From positions 1 through 8,172 of the forward strand of contig CAMWPF010000055.1 in NCBI GenBank assembly GCA_947176045.1: a stretch of 8,172 bases of DNA. Reading direction: 5' to 3'. Position 1 is the first letter of the stretch, and each line of letters starts with the position of its first letter. The notes below the pieces were generated by a model. It did not search any database. It was given only the letters and a program-made list of their open reading frames with translations, and was not told where the DNA came from. The DNA comes from an uncultured Treponema sp. (GTDB taxonomy: Bacteria > Spirochaetota > Spirochaetia > Treponematales > Treponemataceae). Positions 5,916-8,172 of the stretch are shown here, piece after piece. The translations under genes and the position numbers were made by a program.

Positions 5916-7677
5916 CATTCTGAAGAAAGTCGTCTGCGTCTCATTCGCCTCCGCGGCGCTCTGCGCCGGCGCCTTTTCTGCGGAAGGCGCCGGATGGACG
6001 CTTGCCGCAGAGCAGTTCAAGCTTTCCCAAAAGGGCGCGTCGTCTCCCGCGACGGAGGCCGCCGCGAGGACGCTGCCGTCGCTTGTCCTTGAGCAGCTGG
6101 CGGAAAATCTCATGCGGATGCCGCGGGCGACCGAGCAGCTGGATCGGAAGCTTTATGATTTCCGCACCGAGCGCCTGTCGCTGTTCCTCCAGCTTTCCAA
6201 GGAAGTGCAGGCGCGGGACTCCCTCGTGCTGTCGGGAATTTCTCAAAAGCGCCTCGCCGCGAAAATCAAGGAGGCGGACAAGAAGGTCGGCGAAATTCAG
6301 GATAAGATCGACGCGAACCTTGCCGCGGAGGCTGCGGAGCGGGAGAAATATGCGCCCCGCATCGAGCGCGACGCCGAGAGGGAGAGGCGCCTGCGCGAGG
6401 GCGGCGTCGTGGACGATGAAAGCCGCGGGCGCGGATCGTTTTCGCAGATGCTGCGTGATTTTGTTTCCCGCGGAGACAGCGACGAGGGCGTTCTGGAAAG
6501 CGTGGTTTTGTACCAGAACGACGTCTTCCGGCTGTTCGACGCGGGCGCGGAAAAATCAGCGGAAGGCTACCAAAGCTATGCGTTCGAAAAGGCGTGCGTG
6601 GATGCGGGCATCCGCGGCCTGATCACCGGGACGATTACGATTTACGGCTCCTATATGTCGGTGTCGGCGGCGCTGTACCAGTATCCGGGCGCGCGTGAAA
6701 TTGCGCGCGCCGTCGAAGTCGGACAGACGGAGGAATTGAAGCACATTGCGACCGGACTTGCGCTGCAGCTGACGCCGAAAATTGCGGACAGCATGCCGGT
6801 GGAGCTGACGTTCAGCATCCAGCCGGAAGAGGCGGCGGCGGACGTCACCGTGACGGTTGACGACGTGGTCTACCGCGGGCTGCCGGAGTCGCTGACGGTG
6901 ACCAGCGGCGTGCATACCGTCATGTTTTCCGCCAGCGGGTTTGCATCGGCCTCCACATCATATTCGTTCACGGGAAACCGCCGCTTCCATATTGAGGCGG
7001 CGCTTTCGGAAAACAACGACGGCGCGGTTCAATTGCGGCTCAAGAAGCTGTTCTCCGGGGAAGTGTACGCGAACGGGCTGTACTTCGGCGGCATCAGCGC
7101 GGAGAATCGGTTTTCTTCAATTTCAATCAACAATATGCCGGTCTTGGGGCATTTTGTTTCGGAGGACGGCAGCGCCGCCGACTTCTATGTGCCGCAGAAT
7201 CTGCTGTCGGACGGCGCGCTTCTGACTGTGGACGCCCGGCCGTTCGACCGCAGCGACTATATTGAAAAAAGGCGGCGCTGGCTGTATGCTTCATACAGCG
7301 CGCTCATCGTTTCGCTGCTTCCGTCATTCTATACGTACGGAAACTATTATGCCGCCGCCAATTCCTACAACAGCGGTTCCGGCGTGAGCTACGAGAAGGC
7401 GAAGAACTGGCAGCTGGCGTCTGGAATTTCGATAGGAATTTCTGCGAGCTGCGGCGTCTTCTTCATCTATGAGCTGGTGCGGTACTTGAAGGCGGCGAAT
7501 TCCGTGCTCCCGGCGCCAGCGCGGCCGCTGGGTAGAAGGGAGCTTCGGCTTTTGGAAGAATCGGCGGCGCAGCCGGCTGACGCCGGTGCGGAGGCGGCGG
7601 ACGGCGCGGAGGCGTCTGATGGTTTGGAAGCGCCGGATGATTCGGAGCGGCAGCAACTGCCGGCGGAAGGGGAATGA
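5896..7677 (+). CDS. Exported PEGA-like protein with C-terminal membrane segments, function unknown
   Basis: I do not recognise a named family for the whole 593-residue protein. From GTG 5896 it begins with a signal sequence (hydrophobic core about 11-27, likely cleavage AFSA before E30). A charged, probably coiled-coil stretch follows (about 80-170), rich in Lys, Glu and Arg. Residues about 204-296 contain AGIRGLITGTITIYGSYMSV, which resembles the TolB-N/CsgG-like fold of outer-membrane-associated proteins (weak match by eye). Residues about 301-372 fit a PEGA beta-sandwich domain, and about 377-450 are more beta-rich sequence. Two hydrophobic segments at 462-480 and 508-528 look like membrane helices, followed by an Ala/Glu/Asp-rich tail (about 555-593). 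It is probably envelope-anchored with most of it outside the inner membrane. An in-frame TTG at 5860 would put 12 hydrophilic residues before the signal, so GTG 5896 with GGAG 4 nt upstream is preferred. It overlaps prfB by 20 bp and ends 1 nt before ftsY, which suggests co-transcription. Confidence 0.7.
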   Translation: MTANIYSILKKVVCVSFASAALCAGAFSAEGAGWTLAAEQFKLSQKGASSPATEAAARTLPSLVLEQLAENLMRMPRATEQLDRKLYDFRTERLSLFLQLSKEVQARDSLVLSGISQKRLAAKIKEADKKVGEIQDKIDANLAAEAAEREKYAPRIERDAERERRLREGGVVDDESRGRGSFSQMLRDFVSRGDSDEGVLESVVLYQNDVFRLFDAGAEKSAEGYQSYAFEKACVDAGIRGLITGTITIYGSYMSVSAALYQYPGAREIARAVEVGQTEELKHIATGLALQLTPKIADSMPVELTFSIQPEEAAADVTVTVDDVVYRGLPESLTVTSGVHTVMFSASGFASASTSYSFTGNRRFHIEAALSENNDGAVQLRLKKLFSGEVYANGLYFGGISAENRFSSISINNMPVLGHFVSEDGSAADFYVPQNLLSDGALLTVDARPFDRSDYIEKRRRWLYASYSALIVSLLPSFYTYGNYYAAANSYNSGSGVSYEKAKNWQLASGISIGISASCGVFFIYELVRYLKAANSVLPAPARPLGRRELRLLEESAAQPADAGAEAADGAEASDGLEAPDDSERQQLPAEGE

Positions 7678-7678
7678 T

Positions 7679-8172
7679 ATGGCGAAGATGACGTTTGCGG
7701 AAAAGGTTCGGAATGTGTTCAAACGGCGGCGCGAGTCGGACGCGTTTTTCGAGGAGCTTGCCGACAGCCTGATAGAAGGAGATGTGGGCGCGCGGACGGC
7801 GTTCGACATTGCCGGGCAGCTGGAGGACGGCTGCCGCAGGAAGCGCCTTCAGGAAGAGCGCGAAATCCTTTTGGAGCTCAAGGAAATTCTGCTTGGCTAT
7901 GTGAAGTCTGTTTCGCTGCGGCCGGACGCCGCCGGAACGAACATCTGGATGCTTTTGGGCGTGAACGGCGTCGGGAAGACGACCAGCGCCGCGAAGTTGG
8001 CGGACTTCTTCAGGAAGGACGGCGTGGAGAACGTTCTGTTCGCCTCTGCGGACACGTTCCGGGCGGCCGCCATCGAGCAGCTTGCGGCGCACGCGGAGCG
8101 GCTCGGCGTCCGCGCGGTGAGCCACCAGCACGGCTCGGATCCGGCGGCGGTCATCTTCGACGCGGCGGAGGC
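7679..8172 (+). CDS. ftsY: FtsY, signal recognition particle receptor, 5' part
   Basis: Frame from ATG 7679 is open to the window end, giving the first 164 residues. FtsY is the membrane-associated GTPase that receives SRP-ribosome complexes for co-translational insertion. The helical N domain covers about residues 1-85. The G domain begins with GVNGVGKTT (94-102, P-loop) and ADTFRAAAIEQL (124-135), both typical of SRP GTPases; SHQHGSDPAAVIFDA (148-162) matches the FtsY rather than the Ffh pattern. The protein lacks the long acidic A domain of E. coli FtsY, as in many bacteria. The start has AGGGG (7668-7672) 6 nt upstream and lies 1 nt after the preceding stop, so it is likely co-translated with the PEGA gene and prfB. 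The C-terminal part is beyond the window. Confidence 0.95.
   Translation, partial: MAKMTFAEKVRNVFKRRRESDAFFEELADSLIEGDVGARTAFDIAGQLEDGCRRKRLQEEREILLELKEILLGYVKSVSLRPDAAGTNIWMLLGVNGVGKTTSAAKLADFFRKDGVENVLFASADTFRAAAIEQLAAHAERLGVRAVSHQHGSDPAAVIFDAAE

Noticed and set aside
5950..5970. Cys23 of the PEGA-like protein as a lipoprotein lipobox
   Set aside because: The residue before Cys is Leu, which does not fit the usual Gly/Ala/Ser at that position. Spirochaete lipoboxes are loose, so this is disfavoured rather than excluded.
7560..7674. GC-rich repetitive sequence encoding the Ala/Glu/Asp tail, as a possible tandem repeat
   Set aside because: No repeat unit recurs exactly; it is low-complexity coding sequence.

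Overview
The window is a GC-rich (roughly 55-60 % by eye), densely packed stretch of bacterial chromosome made mostly of translation, RNA-decay and protein-targeting genes. The best guess for the host is a spirochaete of the Treponema group. This rests on three things: a TGS/ThrRS-like nucleoside kinase, an exported PEGA-type protein beside prfB and ftsY, and the general look of the proteins. The order ribF-rpsO-pnp occurs in many bacteria and does not by itself fix the genus. I see no tRNA, rRNA, CRISPR array, insertion sequence, phage gene or attachment site.

Left block (1-2962, + strand): the 3' end of ribF (FAD synthetase, with an apparently degenerate riboflavin-kinase half), rpsO (S15) and pnp (polynucleotide phosphorylase). 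A terminator-like hairpin with a U-tract follows rpsO. A second strong hairpin lies in the pnp leader, where enterobacteria carry the RNase III/PNPase autoregulation element. A strong intrinsic terminator ends pnp, and its T-tract touches the stop codon of the convergent next gene.

Middle block (2961-4619, - strand): one gene for a TGS-plus-ThrRS-editing-like-plus-P-loop nucleoside kinase of the uridine kinase family. The four metal-site residues of its ThrRS-like domain all appear to be replaced. It is divergent from prfB. The intergenic region (4620-4783) holds a TATAAT -10 box on the - strand and a good sigma70-type promoter on the + strand.

Right block (4719-8172, + strand): prfB (release factor 2, needing a +1 frameshift at an in-frame TGA), then an overlapping gene for an exported PEGA-like protein with two C-terminal membrane segments, then ftsY (SRP receptor, cut by the window end). 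These look like one transcription unit: prfB and the PEGA gene overlap by 20 bp, and only 1 bp separates the PEGA gene from ftsY.

I found no obvious new multi-gene system. The points most worth a second look are the decayed flavokinase half of RibF, the lost metal site in the nucleoside kinase, the uncharacterised PEGA protein between prfB and ftsY, and the altered rRNA-contact motif in S15.
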